Assembly (NCBI RefSeq): GCF_016863175.1 | Contig: NZ_BOOJ01000047.1 | Span: 62,001-126,000 of the forward strand | DNA from: Paraplanobispora siamensis | Lineage (GTDB): Bacteria > Actinomycetota > Actinomycetes > Streptosporangiales > Streptosporangiaceae | Direction: 5' to 3' | DNA: 64,000 nucleotides | Shown: positions 16,521-25,684 of the stretch, one piece after another | How positions within the stretch are numbered: position 1 is the first letter of the stretch | Layout: each line of letters begins with the position of its first letter | The notes under the pieces: model-generated | The model's input: only the letters and a program-made list of their open reading frames with translations | Database searches by the model: none | What the model was told of the DNA's origin: nothing | Program-made: the position numbers and the translations under genes

Positions 16521-17923
16521 GGCTTCGCACTCCTCGCCAGGGTCCGGTCGTTCTGGGCCGGCCGGTGCTTCGACCGCGCGGGCGTGCCGACCCAGGGCAG
16601 CGCGTTCCACAGGATCCGGGCCAGCATCGGCGGCTTCATGAGCTCCTCGGGCCCGTCGATGAGGCCCGCGCCGCGCATGTAGGCCCCCGCCACGACGGGG
16701 TCCTTGGTGGCCGCCTCCTGCACGAGGCCGAGGAAGGCCCCGGCCACCCGGACGGCGGGGCCGCGCTCGCCCTCCACGCCGGGGAAGCCCATGTCGACCG
16801 TGTGCGTCATCTCCCACGGCTGGTTGATGGCGTTGCCGGCCAGGTCGGCGAAGTACTGCAGGGGGTCGGGCAGCGCACCGGTGTGCAGGTGCTGGCGGAT
16901 GACCAGGGCGGACAGCGCGGCCACGGTCATGCCCTGCGCGTAGACGGGGTTGAAGCAGCACACCGCGTCGCCGGTCACCAGCAGGCCGTCGGGGAAGCGC
17001 GTCATCTTCTCGTACCGGCGCCGCAGCGTCGTCGGGAAGCGGAAGGCGACGGGCTCGTCCAGCGGCTCGGCGTTCTGCACGGCGTCATAGATGTCGGGCG
17101 TGGCCAGCGTCTTCAGCCACGCGTACAGGCCCTCCTGGTCGGTGGGCGGGTGGTCGCCGAGGATTCCGTACGTGGTCAGCTCGACGCGGTCGCCGTCGGT
17201 CTTGGTGAAGATGGCGCCGCGCGGAAGGTCCTTGTTGGCGACCGGGTTGATCGACAGGTCGCCGTGGTAGGGGTCCTCCTTCAGGCGGTAGTGCTGCGTG
17301 ACGTACCCCAGGCCGATCTTCGTGCGCTCCTCCTCGACCCGCGGGTAGCCCTGGGCCTCCAGCCAGATCGGCGTGCGGGAGCCGCGCCCGGTGGCGTCGA
17401 CCACCAGGTCGGCGGAGAGCACCTGCGGCTCGCCCTCGCCGTCGAGCGGCTGCACCTTGGCGCCGGTGACACGGCTGCCGTCGGGGCTGAACTCCAGGCC
17501 GAGGATGTCGTGCCGCTCGGCGAAGACCACGCCGGGCAGGACCCTGGTCCGCTCCCTGATGTGGTGCTCCAGCTTGGGGCGGCTGGCCGCCACGCAGACC
17601 AGGCCCGCGTGCTGACGCTGGAGCGGCTTGCCGTTGAAATACCAGCGCACGTCACCGGCCAGGTCGCCGGTCGGCACGCCGTCGGCGAACAGTCCCTCGG
17701 TGATGCCCGGATACAGTTCCTCCATGACCTGCTGGCCGCGGGCCAGCAGACCGTTGATGTGCCGGCTCTGCGGGCATCCCCGCCGCGGGCCCTGCACACC
17801 GATCAACTCGTCGCGGTCGACGATGACCACCTCGTCGTAGGCGTCGGAGAGCACTCTGGCGGCGAAAAGCCCCGCGAGACTGCCGCCGAGCACCACCGCA
17901 CGGGTCTTTGCCACATCACCCAT
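16517..17923 (-). CDS. FAD-dependent monooxygenase/oxidoreductase
   Basis: The 468-residue protein starts with the dinucleotide-binding VVLGGSLAGLFAARVL, followed by the VIVDRDE strand end. Other signs are VVDATGRGSRTP near residue 160 and the second FAD motif TGDAVCCFNPVYAQGMT near residue 325. It belongs to the group A flavoprotein/geranylgeranyl-reductase-like superfamily. The halogenase signature WxWxIP is not visible, so I do not call it a halogenase. AGGAGG lies 7 bases before the ATG. It is co-transcribed with, and overlaps, the free condensation enzyme, which suggests it tailors the acyl group or the acceptor in that coupling step. Confidence 0.8.
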   Translation of the reverse strand: MGDVAKTRAVVLGGSLAGLFAARVLSDAYDEVVIVDRDELIGVQGPRRGCPQSRHINGLLARGQQVMEELYPGITEGLFADGVPTGDLAGDVRWYFNGKPLQRQHAGLVCVAASRPKLEHHIRERTRVLPGVVFAERHDILGLEFSPDGSRVTGAKVQPLDGEGEPQVLSADLVVDATGRGSRTPIWLEAQGYPRVEEERTKIGLGYVTQHYRLKEDPYHGDLSINPVANKDLPRGAIFTKTDGDRVELTTYGILGDHPPTDQEGLYAWLKTLATPDIYDAVQNAEPLDEPVAFRFPTTLRRRYEKMTRFPDGLLVTGDAVCCFNPVYAQGMTVAALSALVIRQHLHTGALPDPLQYFADLAGNAINQPWEMTHTVDMGFPGVEGERGPAVRVAGAFLGLVQEAATKDPVVAGAYMRGAGLIDGPEELMKPPMLARILWNALPWVGTPARSKHRPAQNDRTLARSAKP

Positions 17924-17982
17924 CGGATCGCCTCCTGCGCGCTTTAGCGTTCACCAAAGGGTCACACCGGAGGCGATTCGTA

Positions 17983-18056
17983 ACATCTTCTGAATTGCTG
18001 GCCGCGCGGCAGCGCAATTCTTCGGAAATCCCGCGCGGGACGCCGTGTGATTCTGG
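17983..18056. promoter_or_regulatory. Divergent pair of cluster promoter elements; rightward copy drives a leaderless gene
   Basis: ACATCTT-CTGA-ATTGC at 17983-17998 serves the leftward FAD monooxygenase, with TGACCC at the -10 position. Rightward, GCAAT-TCTTC-GGAAATC at 18014-18030 is followed 17 bases later by TGATTCTGG (18048-18056), only 4 bases before the ATG of the SDR. The predicted transcription start therefore falls on the start codon. Confidence 0.75.
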
Positions 18057-18060
18057 CCCC

Positions 18061-18813
18061 ATGAACGAGTTTTCCGACAAAGCGGTTCTCATCACCGGCG
18101 GTGGCAGCGGCATGGGGCTGGCCACCGCACAGCGGCTCCTCTCCGAGGGCGCGCGGGTCGTGCTCGCGGGACGCAGCCCCGAGCGCCTGGACAAGGCGGT
18201 GCGCGAGCTCGACGCGGGCGACCGGGTGCTCGCCGTGCCCACCGACGTGTCGCGTCCCGCCGAGGTCGGTGCGCTGGTGTCGCGCATCGAGCAGGGCTTC
18301 GGCAGGCTCGACGGTGTGTTCGCCAACGCGGGCGTGGCCGGCTTCTCGCGCAGCGGCGACGTCACCGAGGAGGCCTTCGACGACATCGTCGCCACCAACC
18401 TCAAGGGCGTCTACTTCACCGTCCAGCAGTCGGTGCGGCTGATGACCGGCGGCGGTTCCGTGGTCGTCAACGGCTCCTGGCTGGCCCACCGCGGACTGGC
18501 CTTCACCTCGGTGTACGCGGCCAGCAAGGCCGGCGTGATCAACCTGGTGCGCACGCTGGCGGCCGACCTGGCGCCCGGCGGCATCCGGGTCAACGCGATC
18601 AGCCCCGGCTACATCGTCACCGAGATGTTCGAGGCCATCTCCAACACGCCGGAGGCGCAGGAGGCGTGCCGGGCGCAGGTGGCGCTCGGGCGGCTCGGGA
18701 CGGCCGAGGACGTGGCGGACGCGGCGGCGTTCCTGCTCTCCGCCCGCTCGTCGTACATCACCGGGCAGGAGCTGCGGGTGGACGGCGGGCTGACCACCTC
18801 GGTGCCCCTGTGA
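18061..18813 (+). CDS. Short-chain dehydrogenase/reductase
   Basis: The 250-residue classical SDR has TGGGSGMGLA (cofactor binding) at residue 14, NAG near 90, the catalytic Ser in VVNGSW, and YAASK near 157. It ends with the family motif GQELRVDGG. An Arg after the second strand (AGRSPER) suggests NADP(H) or flexible cofactor use. There is no ribosome binding site; the -10 element abuts the ATG, so the mRNA is probably leaderless. The substrate is not evident. Oxidation or reduction of a sugar carbon or of a hydroxyl on the main scaffold are both possible. Confidence 0.85.
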   Translation: MNEFSDKAVLITGGGSGMGLATAQRLLSEGARVVLAGRSPERLDKAVRELDAGDRVLAVPTDVSRPAEVGALVSRIEQGFGRLDGVFANAGVAGFSRSGDVTEEAFDDIVATNLKGVYFTVQQSVRLMTGGGSVVVNGSWLAHRGLAFTSVYAASKAGVINLVRTLAADLAPGGIRVNAISPGYIVTEMFEAISNTPEAQEACRAQVALGRLGTAEDVADAAAFLLSARSSYITGQELRVDGGLTTSVPL

Positions 18814-18870
18814 GCCGAGCCCCTGCAAGCCGTGCCTCTGTGCGTCGGTGAGCTGCTCATCCGTAAGTCC

Positions 18871-18886
18871 GCACGTGGCGAGATGC
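18871..18886 (+). promoter_or_regulatory. Cluster promoter element upstream of the acyltransferase-MFS-P450 operon
   Basis: GCAC-GTGGC-GAGATGC lies 59 bases before the GTG start. The -10 about 17-20 bases on (TCGAAAGATGG) is weaker than elsewhere. Confidence 0.7.
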
Positions 18887-18945
18887 GGCGGGCAGATGGC
18901 CGCTCGAAAGATGGAGCAGGGCATTCCCAGAGAAAGGAACCCAAC

Positions 18946-20121
18946 GTGTCCTCCACACCCCCTGCCGTACGCGGAGATCTGCCCGCGCTGACGGGAATGC
19001 GCATCATCGCCGCATTACTGGTTTTCCTGAGCCACGTCATTTTCCCCTTCACGATGGGAAACCAGAATCCGGCGACCCCGTTCGCGGACGACGGCATCAC
19101 CCAGACCCTGATGTGGCTGTTCTATCCCGGCGGTTCCATCGGAGTGTCGTTCTTCTTCATCCTGAGCGGCTTCGTGATCACGTGGTCGGCCAAGCCGGGT
19201 GACCGGATCCGTGCCTACTACCGGCGCCGCGTCGTGAAGATCATGCCGAATCACGTGGTGACGTGGGCGCTCGCCATGCTGCTGTTCGCCGGGTCGTACA
19301 CGGCGCTGTGGGGCCTGCCGAACCTGCTGCTGCTCAACCCCTTCACCACCGACAACGGCATCTGGGGCGGCGCGAACATGCCGGCCTGGTCGCTGAGCGC
19401 GGAGATGCTGTTCTACCTGCTGTTCCCCGCGTTGATCATTCCGATCAGGAAGATCGCCGACAACCGCCTGTGGCTGTGGGCGGGCCTGGCCGCCGTCGGC
19501 ATGGCCCTCGTGTGCCTGGTCACGCTGACCCTGGTGCCCGACGCGCCGAAGTACCCGGGCGAGGCGCTGTCGCTGACGCAGTTCTGGTTCGTCTACCTGT
19601 TCCCGCCCGTGCGGCTCTTCGAGTTCGTGCTCGGCATGATCCTGGCCAGGATCGTCATGGCCGGCAGGTGGCCGCGCATCGGGCTGCTCCCGGTGACGGC
19701 GCTGGTGCTGGCCGGCTACGCGGCCACGCTGTACATCCCCTGGCCCTACAGCGTCTCCCTGGTGACCGCCGTCCCCTTCGCGCTGGCCATCGGCACCTTC
19801 GCCAAGGCCAACCTCGAGGGCCGCAGGACGTTCTTCGGCACCCGGCCCATGGTCTGGCTGGGACAGATCTCCTTCGGCTTCTACCTGACCCAGTCCATCG
19901 TCCTGTACTGGCTGCGCGAGGCGGTGCTGGGCCAGGCCGAGTACGGCCCCGTGGGCGGCACCCTGCTCGTGATCGCGCTCGCCGCCGCCACCGTCGTGAC
20001 GGGCTGGCTGCTCTACACGCTGGTGGAACGGCCGGCCATGAAGTACTGGAGCAAGTCCCGCAAGCCCGCCGTGAAGCGGGAGACCGTCGAGCAGCCGCCC
20101 GTGGGCGCGCTGACCAACTGA
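18946..20121 (+). CDS. Membrane acyltransferase, acyltransferase-3 family
   Basis: The 391-residue protein is a multi-spanning acyltransferase-3 (OafA/YrhL type) enzyme. The first membrane helix carries the conserved Arg and His (MRIIAALLVFLSH), followed by FFFILSGFVITW and about eight further hydrophobic segments up to residue 370. Such enzymes move acyl groups onto sugars or macrolide-like scaffolds at the membrane. The GTG start follows AAAGGAA. Twelve bases separate it from the MFS gene, so acylation and export may be coupled. A second family member is at 33179-34423. Confidence 0.85.
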   Translation: MSSTPPAVRGDLPALTGMRIIAALLVFLSHVIFPFTMGNQNPATPFADDGITQTLMWLFYPGGSIGVSFFFILSGFVITWSAKPGDRIRAYYRRRVVKIMPNHVVTWALAMLLFAGSYTALWGLPNLLLLNPFTTDNGIWGGANMPAWSLSAEMLFYLLFPALIIPIRKIADNRLWLWAGLAAVGMALVCLVTLTLVPDAPKYPGEALSLTQFWFVYLFPPVRLFEFVLGMILARIVMAGRWPRIGLLPVTALVLAGYAATLYIPWPYSVSLVTAVPFALAIGTFAKANLEGRRTFFGTRPMVWLGQISFGFYLTQSIVLYWLREAVLGQAEYGPVGGTLLVIALAAATVVTGWLLYTLVERPAMKYWSKSRKPAVKRETVEQPPVGALTN

Positions 20122-20133
20122 GAAGGGACCTCG

Positions 20134-21741
20134 ATGGACGTGAACGCACCGGTGAAGGCCGGTACCCGCGAGTGGCTGGCGCTGGCCGTCCTGGCCCTGC
20201 CCACGCTGCTGCTCTCGATCGACATGAGCGTGCTGTACCTGGCCCTGCCGCACCTCAGCTCGGAGCTGGGGGCCTCGCTCACCCAGCAGCTGTGGATCAC
20301 CGACATCTACGGCTTCGTCATCGGCGGGCTCCTGGTCACCATGGGCCGGCTCGGCGACCTCATCGGGCGGCGCAAGCTGCTGCTCATCGGCGCCGCCGCC
20401 TTCACCGCCGCCTCCGTGCTGGCCGCCTACTCCCCCAGCGCCGAGATGCTCATCTTCTCCCGCGCGCTGCTCGGCGTGGCCGGCGCCACCATCATGCCCT
20501 CGACGATGTCGCTGATCGCCACCATCTTCAAGGACCCCGCCCAGATGGGCACCGCGATCTCGGTGTGGATGGCCTGCTTCATGGGCGGCATCGCGCTGGG
20601 GCCGGTGGTCGGCGGCGTGATGCTGGAGAACTTCTGGTGGGGCTCGGTGTTCCTGCTGGCCGTACCGGTCATGGTGCTGCTGCTGGCGACGGGGCCCGCG
20701 CTGCTGCCCGAGTATCGCGACCCCGAGGGCGGCCGGCTCGACCTGCCCAGCGTCGCGCTGTCGATGGCGGCCATCCTGCCCTTCGTCTACGGGCTGAAGG
20801 AGCTGGCCAAGCACGGCTGGCAGCCGTGGTACGGCGTCGCCGTCGTGGCGGGGCTCGTCTTCGCCCTGGCGTTCGTACGGCGGCAGCGCAGGCTGGAGTC
20901 GCCGCTGCTCGACCTGGGACTGTTCAAGCTGCCGGTCTTCCGGGCCGCGGTGTCGATCATGGTTCTCGGCGGCATCGTCAACGGCAGCTTCTTCCTGGTC
21001 AGCATGTTCCTGCAGACCGTGGTCGGCCTGTCGCCTCTGGCGACGGGGCTGTGGGTGGTGCCCTCGACCGCGGCGACCATCGCGAGCGTGCTGCTGGCGC
21101 CCGTGATCGCGCGGAAGGTGCGCCCCGGGTACGTCATCGCGGCGGGCCTGGCGGTCATGGCGGTCGGCTACCTCGTGCTGAGCCAGGTCGACGCCGCCTC
21201 CGGCGTGGGCCTGGTGCTGACCGGCCTGGTCATCGGCTCGATCGGCGCGGGACCGATGGGCGCGCTCGGCAACGCCCTGATCTTCGGTTCCGTCCCGCCC
21301 GAGCGGGCCGGTTCCGCCTCCGCGGTCTCGGAGACCGGCGGCGAACTCGGCATCGCGCTGGGCGTGGCCGTCCTGGGCAGCGTCGGCACCGCCGTCTACA
21401 GCGCCCAGATCTCCGGCGCCCTGCCCCCGTCCGTGCCGCCGGCTCTGGCGAACACCGCCGGTGAGGGCATCGCGGGGGCGATCAACGCGGCGCAGCAGGC
21501 GAGCGCGCCCGTGGCCGCCGAGCTGCTCGCCGCCGGGCGCGAGGCCTTCACCACGGCGGTGAACGCCGCCACCGGCGTCAGCGCGGTCCTCGCCCTGGGC
21601 CTGGCCGCCGTCGCGCTGGTCACGCTCAGGAAGGTGCCGGCGACCGGCCAGGAACAGGCCGCGCAGGAGCCCGCCGCGCAGGAGGCGACCGCGGAACCCG
21701 CCGCGCACGCCGCCGAGGAGCCCGAGTCGGCCAAGGTCTGA
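20134..21741 (+). CDS. MFS drug exporter, DHA2 (14-TMS EmrB/QacA) family
   Basis: The 535-residue transporter shows motif A ([13 protein letters not shown]) after the second helix, motif C ([19 protein letters not shown] region) and 14 predicted membrane spans. The C-terminal Gln/Ala/Glu-rich tail is cytoplasmic. Proton-driven exporters of this family pump amphiphilic drugs and are common self-resistance genes in clusters. GAAGGGA precedes the ATG by 7 bases. It lies between the acyltransferase and P450 genes in one rightward operon. Confidence 0.92.
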   Translation: MDVNAPVKAGTREWLALAVLALPTLLLSIDMSVLYLALPHLSSELGASLTQQLWITDIYGFVIGGLLVTMGRLGDLIGRRKLLLIGAAAFTAASVLAAYSPSAEMLIFSRALLGVAGATIMPSTMSLIATIFKDPAQMGTAISVWMACFMGGIALGPVVGGVMLENFWWGSVFLLAVPVMVLLLATGPALLPEYRDPEGGRLDLPSVALSMAAILPFVYGLKELAKHGWQPWYGVAVVAGLVFALAFVRRQRRLESPLLDLGLFKLPVFRAAVSIMVLGGIVNGSFFLVSMFLQTVVGLSPLATGLWVVPSTAATIASVLLAPVIARKVRPGYVIAAGLAVMAVGYLVLSQVDAASGVGLVLTGLVIGSIGAGPMGALGNALIFGSVPPERAGSASAVSETGGELGIALGVAVLGSVGTAVYSAQISGALPPSVPPALANTAGEGIAGAINAAQQASAPVAAELLAAGREAFTTAVNAATGVSAVLALGLAAVALVTLRKVPATGQEQAAQEPAAQEATAEPAAHAAEEPESAKV

Positions 21742-21764
21742 CTCCGTCCGAATCGCTGAGTTCT

Positions 21765-23018
21765 ATGGAGACCACAGTGGAAAGACGCTGCCCCGTTCTC
21801 GACACCACCGGCCGTGACATCCATGCGGAGACCGACTTCCTGCGCGCTCAGGGCCACGCCGTCCAGGTGGAGCTCCCCGGTGGGGTGCTCGCCTGGTCGG
21901 TCAACACCCACGAGGCGGTCAGGCAGCTGCTCGCCGAGCCCAACGTCACCAAGAGCGCGCGCAACCACTGGCCCGCGTTCATCAACGGGGAGATCCCGCC
22001 GGACTGGGAGATGATCAGCTGGATCGCCATGGACAACATGGTCACCGCCTACGGCAAGGACCACGTCCGGCTGCGCAGGCTGGTCGGCAAGGCCTTCACG
22101 CCGCGCAGGACCGAGGCGATCAAGCCGCGCATCACCGCGCTCACGAACCACCTCCTGGACGCGCTGGAGGCGGTGGAGCCCGGTGAGGTGGTCGACCTGC
22201 GCGAGCGCTTCGCCTACCCGCTGCCGGCCATGCTGGTCGCGGACCTGATCGGCATGTCGGAGGAGGCACGCGCGGCCACCGCCAAGGTCATCGACATGAT
22301 GGTGGACACCACCGTCACGCCGGAGCAGGCCCAGGCGATCCTGTCCGGATGGCGCGGCGCCATGGCCGAGCTCATCGCGGAGAAGCGCAGGAACCCGGGT
22401 GAGGACATCACCACCGACCTGGTGACGGCGCGCGACACCGACGGCTCGCGGCTGTCCGAGGTCGAGCTCACCGACACGATCTTCGCGATCCTCGGCGCCG
22501 GCTCGGAGACCACGATCAACTTCTTCGACAACGCGATCACCGCGCTGCTCTCGCACCCCGAGCAGCTCGAACTGGTCAGGTCGGGCCGGTCCACCTGGGA
22601 CGACGTGATCGACGAGACCCTGCGGGTGGAGTCGCCGCTGGCGCACCTGCCGCTGCGGTACGCGGTCACCGACATCCGCCTCGACGGCGTCACGATCCCC
22701 CAGGGCGACCCGATCCTGATCAACTACGCCGCGGTGGGCCGCGACCCGGCGCTGCACGGGGCGGACGCGGGCCGCTTCGACCTCACCCGGCCGGACAAGG
22801 AGCATCTGTCGTTCGGGTACGGGCCGCACTACTGCCTCGGCGCCTCGATCGCCAGGGCGGTCGCCACGATCGGGCTGTCGTCGCTGTTCGAGCGGTTCCC
22901 CGAGCTCAGCCTGGCGGTGGACCGGCAGGAGCTGGTGCCGCTGCCGACGTTCATCATGAACGGGCACCGGGCGCTCCCGGTGCGCCTGACCGCTCCGGTG
23001 CCGGCCGCGGTGTCGTAA
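21765..23018 (+). CDS. Cytochrome P450
   Basis: The 417-residue protein has the I-helix motif ILGAGSETT near residue 243, ExxR in ETLRVE near 286, and the heme-ligand loop [12 protein letters not shown] with Cys near residue 362. It is soluble and of the usual actinobacterial CYP size. Its redox partners are not encoded nearby. The ATG at 21765 lacks a ribosome binding site, while an in-frame GTG at 21777 has GGAG 6 bases upstream, so the true start may be four codons later. It is the last gene of the operon and ends before a strong bidirectional terminator. The substrate is unknown. Confidence 0.93.
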   Translation: METTVERRCPVLDTTGRDIHAETDFLRAQGHAVQVELPGGVLAWSVNTHEAVRQLLAEPNVTKSARNHWPAFINGEIPPDWEMISWIAMDNMVTAYGKDHVRLRRLVGKAFTPRRTEAIKPRITALTNHLLDALEAVEPGEVVDLRERFAYPLPAMLVADLIGMSEEARAATAKVIDMMVDTTVTPEQAQAILSGWRGAMAELIAEKRRNPGEDITTDLVTARDTDGSRLSEVELTDTIFAILGAGSETTINFFDNAITALLSHPEQLELVRSGRSTWDDVIDETLRVESPLAHLPLRYAVTDIRLDGVTIPQGDPILINYAAVGRDPALHGADAGRFDLTRPDKEHLSFGYGPHYCLGASIARAVATIGLSSLFERFPELSLAVDRQELVPLPTFIMNGHRALPVRLTAPVPAAVS

Positions 23019-23048
23019 CCCGGCTCCCCGCGACCGGGCGCCCCGTAC

Positions 23049-23094
23049 CGCGAAAGAGCCTCCGCACCGGGTCCGGTGCGGAGGCTCTTTCGCG
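23049..23094. terminator. Bidirectional hairpin terminator
   Basis: A perfect inverted repeat with 22-base arms and a 2-base centre (GT) sits between the convergent P450 and sugar epimerase genes. The arms include GAAAGAGCC/GGCTCTTTC, giving a T-run on the plus strand. Confidence 0.92.
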
Positions 23095-23097
23095 CGA

Positions 23098-24072
23098 TCA
23101 GCTCGCCGCGGCGACGGGGACGCCCGAGTCGGGCTGGGCGAGCCACCACGGGTTCGCCCTGGCCCACTCGACGGTCCGCGCGACGCCCTCGGCCAGCGGG
23201 GTCGTCGCCGTCCAGCCCAGCAGGCGGCGGGCCTTGGAGCTGTCGGGCGCGCGTCGCGGCACGTCCTCGTAGGCGGGGCCAAGCGCGGCCCGCGCGTCCA
23301 CCTCCACGGTGACCGCCCCGGTCAGCGCCGCCACTGTGGTGACCGCCTCCCGGACGGTGCTCTCGGTCATGCTGCCCAGGTTGAACACCTCGCCCGCGGC
23401 GCCCCTGTCGGCGGCCAGCACGGTGCCCGCCACCGCGTCCTCGACGTAGGTGAAGCACCTGGTCTGCCGGCCGCCGTCGTACAGCGCGAGCGGCTGCCCG
23501 TTGAGCGCCCGGTGAACGGTCCGGCTGATCACGAAGGCGGGCCGCTGACCGGGGCCGTAGGCGTTGAAGTACCGCACGATCGTGGCGTGCAGCCCGTACT
23601 GCCTGCAGAACGCCAGCGTCAGGTGCTCCGACATGGCCTTGGCCGAGGAGTAGGTCCAGCGGTCGGCGGCGGTGGAGCCGAGCACCCGGTCGGCGTCCTC
23701 CGCCCACGGCACGGCGGGGTTCTTGCCGAACACCTCGCTGGTACTGGCCACCACCACGCGGGCGCCGACCGCCGCGGCCCGCTCCAGCACGTTCCTGGTG
23801 CCCTGGAAGTTGACGTCGATCACGTCGAGGGGGCGCGCCAGGTACCGGTCCACCCCGACCTCGGCGGCCAGGTGGTAGACCACCTCCACCCCGGCGCCGA
23901 TCGCCTCGGCCAGCCGCGCCCCGTCGCGGATGTCCCCGGCGACCGTGCGCACCCCCGGATCGGGTTCGCGGTCGAAGACCGTCACCTCGTCTCCGCGGGC
24001 GAGCAGCCGCCGCACCAGATGCCTGCCGATGAAACCGGAACCGCCGGTCACGACCACGCGTGCGCCCGCCAT
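23098..24072 (-). CDS. NAD-dependent nucleotide-sugar epimerase/decarboxylase
   Basis: The 324-residue extended SDR has VVTGGSGFIGRHLVRRLL at the N-terminus, YHLAA near 75, the catalytic STSEVFG and YSSAK, and RYFNAYGPGQRP. The TRCFTYVEDAV segment resembles UDP-glucuronate decarboxylases as well as 4-epimerases. With a UDP-glucose dehydrogenase in the cluster, decarboxylation of UDP-glucuronate to a UDP-4-keto-pentose or UDP-xylose is the attractive role (inference); 4-epimerisation or ketoreduction is the alternative. The ATG has no ribosome binding site of its own. AAGGAG instead precedes an 11-codon leader frame (24109 to 24074) whose TGA ends 1 base before this ATG. Confidence 0.82.
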   Translation of the reverse strand: MAGARVVVTGGSGFIGRHLVRRLLARGDEVTVFDREPDPGVRTVAGDIRDGARLAEAIGAGVEVVYHLAAEVGVDRYLARPLDVIDVNFQGTRNVLERAAAVGARVVVASTSEVFGKNPAVPWAEDADRVLGSTAADRWTYSSAKAMSEHLTLAFCRQYGLHATIVRYFNAYGPGQRPAFVISRTVHRALNGQPLALYDGGRQTRCFTYVEDAVAGTVLAADRGAAGEVFNLGSMTESTVREAVTTVAALTGAVTVEVDARAALGPAYEDVPRRAPDSSKARRLLGWTATTPLAEGVARTVEWARANPWWLAQPDSGVPVAAAS

Positions 24073-24073
24073 G

Positions 24074-24109
24074 TCAGCCGGTCCCGGAACGGTCAGCGGG
24101 AAAACACAT
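24074..24109 (-). CDS. Short leader frame (11 codons) coupled to the sugar epimerase gene
   Basis: AAGGAG followed by 6 bases and an ATG opens a frame encoding MCFPADRSGTG. Its TGA is separated by a single base from the ATG of the epimerase/decarboxylase gene, which otherwise lacks a ribosome binding site. The arrangement suggests termination-reinitiation. Whether the peptide has a role of its own is unknown. Confidence 0.45.
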   Translation of the reverse strand: MCFPADRSGTG

Positions 24110-24146
24110 GAGACACTCCTTAAAATTGCACGACATATACAGAAGA

Positions 24147-24211
24147 GCATCTCCTATCGTCGGCGCGCCGCATCTCGCGCATTGCCGGATAACTCGCAAG
24201 CCAGGAGATGC
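24147..24211. promoter_or_regulatory. Divergent pair of cluster promoter elements
   Basis: GCATCTC-GCGC-ATTGC at 24170-24185 serves the leftward epimerase; the minus-strand -10 region reads AGATGCTCT, overlapping a further GCATCTC word at 24147-24153. GCAA-GCCAG-GAGATGC at 24196-24211 serves the rightward glycosyltransferase, with CGATGCTGG 17 bases on. The two copies are only 10 bases apart, back to back. Confidence 0.82.
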
Positions 24212-24282
24212 ACCGCGAATTCCGGCGCCCGATGCTGGTTAGGGGAATTCCACTCCATCGAGGAGTTCGCGAGGAGCGCTAG

Positions 24283-25581
24283 ATGCGAATCATGCTCACT
24301 GTGTGGCCCCAGACGTGCCACCTTTATCCCGCCGTGCCGTACGCTCAGGCGCTGCAGCTGGCCGGGCACGAGGTCGTCGTGGCCTGCCCGCCCGGCGCGG
24401 CCGACGACATCGTGGCGGCGGGCCTGACGGCCGTCACGTGCGGCGAGCCCGAGACCGGCGGGTGGGTCCGCGACGACCTGCCGCCCGACCCGCAGGAGAT
24501 GGAGCACCTGGCCGCGGCCCTGCAGGTGACGGCGGAGGAGCGCGACACCTGGGACGTGTTCTTCCAGTACTACCTCATGGGGGTCAGGTTCCAGCTCCCG
24601 CCCGTGCCGAGCGGGCAGAACAAGGCGCTGGTGGAGTTCGCCCGCGCGTGGCGGCCGGACCTGGTGCTGTGGGACCCGTGGTTCCCGGCAGGCGCCGTCG
24701 CGGCCAAGGTGGCCGGCGCCGCGCACGGCAGGGTCCTGATGGGCCCGGACTACAGCGGCTGGGCCGTCGAGCTGTACGCCAGGCAGACCACACCGCCCCC
24801 CGTCGACCCGCTGGCCAGGGCGGTGCGCCCGCTGGCCGAGCACTACGGCGTCGAGGTGGACCGCGAGCTGCTGGTCGGCCAGTTCACCATCGACCCGATG
24901 CCGCGCGAGATGCGCCTGTCGCGCGACCTGGCCGCGGTGCCGGTGCGCTGGAGCCCGTACAACGGCGGCGGCGTCAAGCCGGCCTGGCTGTACGACAAGC
25001 CGCGGCGCCCGCGCGTGGCCATGTCGGTCGGGTTGTCCACCAGGTCGTACCACAAGGGCGAGTGGCGCACCCCGAAGGTCTTCGAGGCGGTCGCCGACCT
25101 GGACGTGGAGCTGGTCGCCACGCTCAACGCCGACCAGCTCGAAGGCATCTCCTCGATCCCCGCCAACGTCCGCACCGTGGACTACGTCCCGCTGCTGCAG
25201 CTCCTGCCGACCTGCTCGGCCAGCATCAACCACGGTTCGAGCGGCACGTTCTGGGCCTCGGTGGCCGCCGGGCTGCCGCAGCTCGTCGGCGACACCGACG
25301 AACCGCAGCGCGTGATCGTGGCCGACGGCGAGAACAGCCGGATGGCGGAGCGGCACATCCTGTCCAAGCCCGCGATCGCCTACCTCGAGTCGCGCAACGC
25401 CGGCCTGCGCCTGGACCACCAGAAGCAGTCGGTCGAGGAGATCAGGGACGCGATCGTCGCGGCGCTGGAGGACCCCCGCTACCGTGACGGCGCCGCCGCG
25501 GTGCACCGGGAGTGGCTGGACCGGCCGGGCCCGGCCGAGATCGTGCCCGCCCTGGAGAAGCTCGCCGCGCTGCACCGCTGA
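24283..25581 (+). CDS. GT-B glycosyltransferase (GT1 family)
   Basis: The 432-residue enzyme has the two-domain GT-B plan of antibiotic glycosyltransferases. The N-terminal acceptor domain begins MRIMLTVWPQTCHLYPAVPYAQAL. The C-terminal donor-binding domain has NVRTVDYVPLLQLLPTCSASINHGSSGTFWASVAAGLPQL-type residues, where NHGSSGT replaces the usual HHGGxGT and D/E-Q follows (TDEPQR). It would transfer the cluster's amino sugar to the scaffold. GAGGAG lies 6 bases before the ATG. No DesVIII-like helper gene is nearby. It is a monocistron, and the only clear glycosyltransferase in the window. Confidence 0.9.
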   Translation: MRIMLTVWPQTCHLYPAVPYAQALQLAGHEVVVACPPGAADDIVAAGLTAVTCGEPETGGWVRDDLPPDPQEMEHLAAALQVTAEERDTWDVFFQYYLMGVRFQLPPVPSGQNKALVEFARAWRPDLVLWDPWFPAGAVAAKVAGAAHGRVLMGPDYSGWAVELYARQTTPPPVDPLARAVRPLAEHYGVEVDRELLVGQFTIDPMPREMRLSRDLAAVPVRWSPYNGGGVKPAWLYDKPRRPRVAMSVGLSTRSYHKGEWRTPKVFEAVADLDVELVATLNADQLEGISSIPANVRTVDYVPLLQLLPTCSASINHGSSGTFWASVAAGLPQLVGDTDEPQRVIVADGENSRMAERHILSKPAIAYLESRNAGLRLDHQKQSVEEIRDAIVAALEDPRYRDGAAAVHREWLDRPGPAEIVPALEKLAALHR

Positions 25582-25627
25582 CGGGCTCCGGCAGGACCTC
25601 TACGAACCTGCGCGAACCTTCACCAGC

Positions 25628-25677
25628 CGATGCGAAGGGCCGCGGACCTCTCCCGAGGTCCGCGGCCCTTCGCATCG
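25628..25677. terminator. Bidirectional hairpin terminator
   Basis: A perfect inverted repeat with 23-base arms around TCCC lies between the convergent glycosyltransferase and solute-binding-protein genes. Confidence 0.92.
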
Positions 25678-25684
25678 GTACGGG

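Noticed and set aside
16517-17923. FAD protein as a tryptophan/tyrosine halogenase
   Set aside because: No WxWxIP motif and no conserved halogenase lysine context were seen; only general FAD motifs support it.
19015-21708. 897-codon open frame opposite the acyltransferase and MFS genes
   Set aside because: It is a high-GC antisense frame; its translation is His/Gly/Arg/Asp-rich with no family motif, while the plus strand encodes recognisable proteins.
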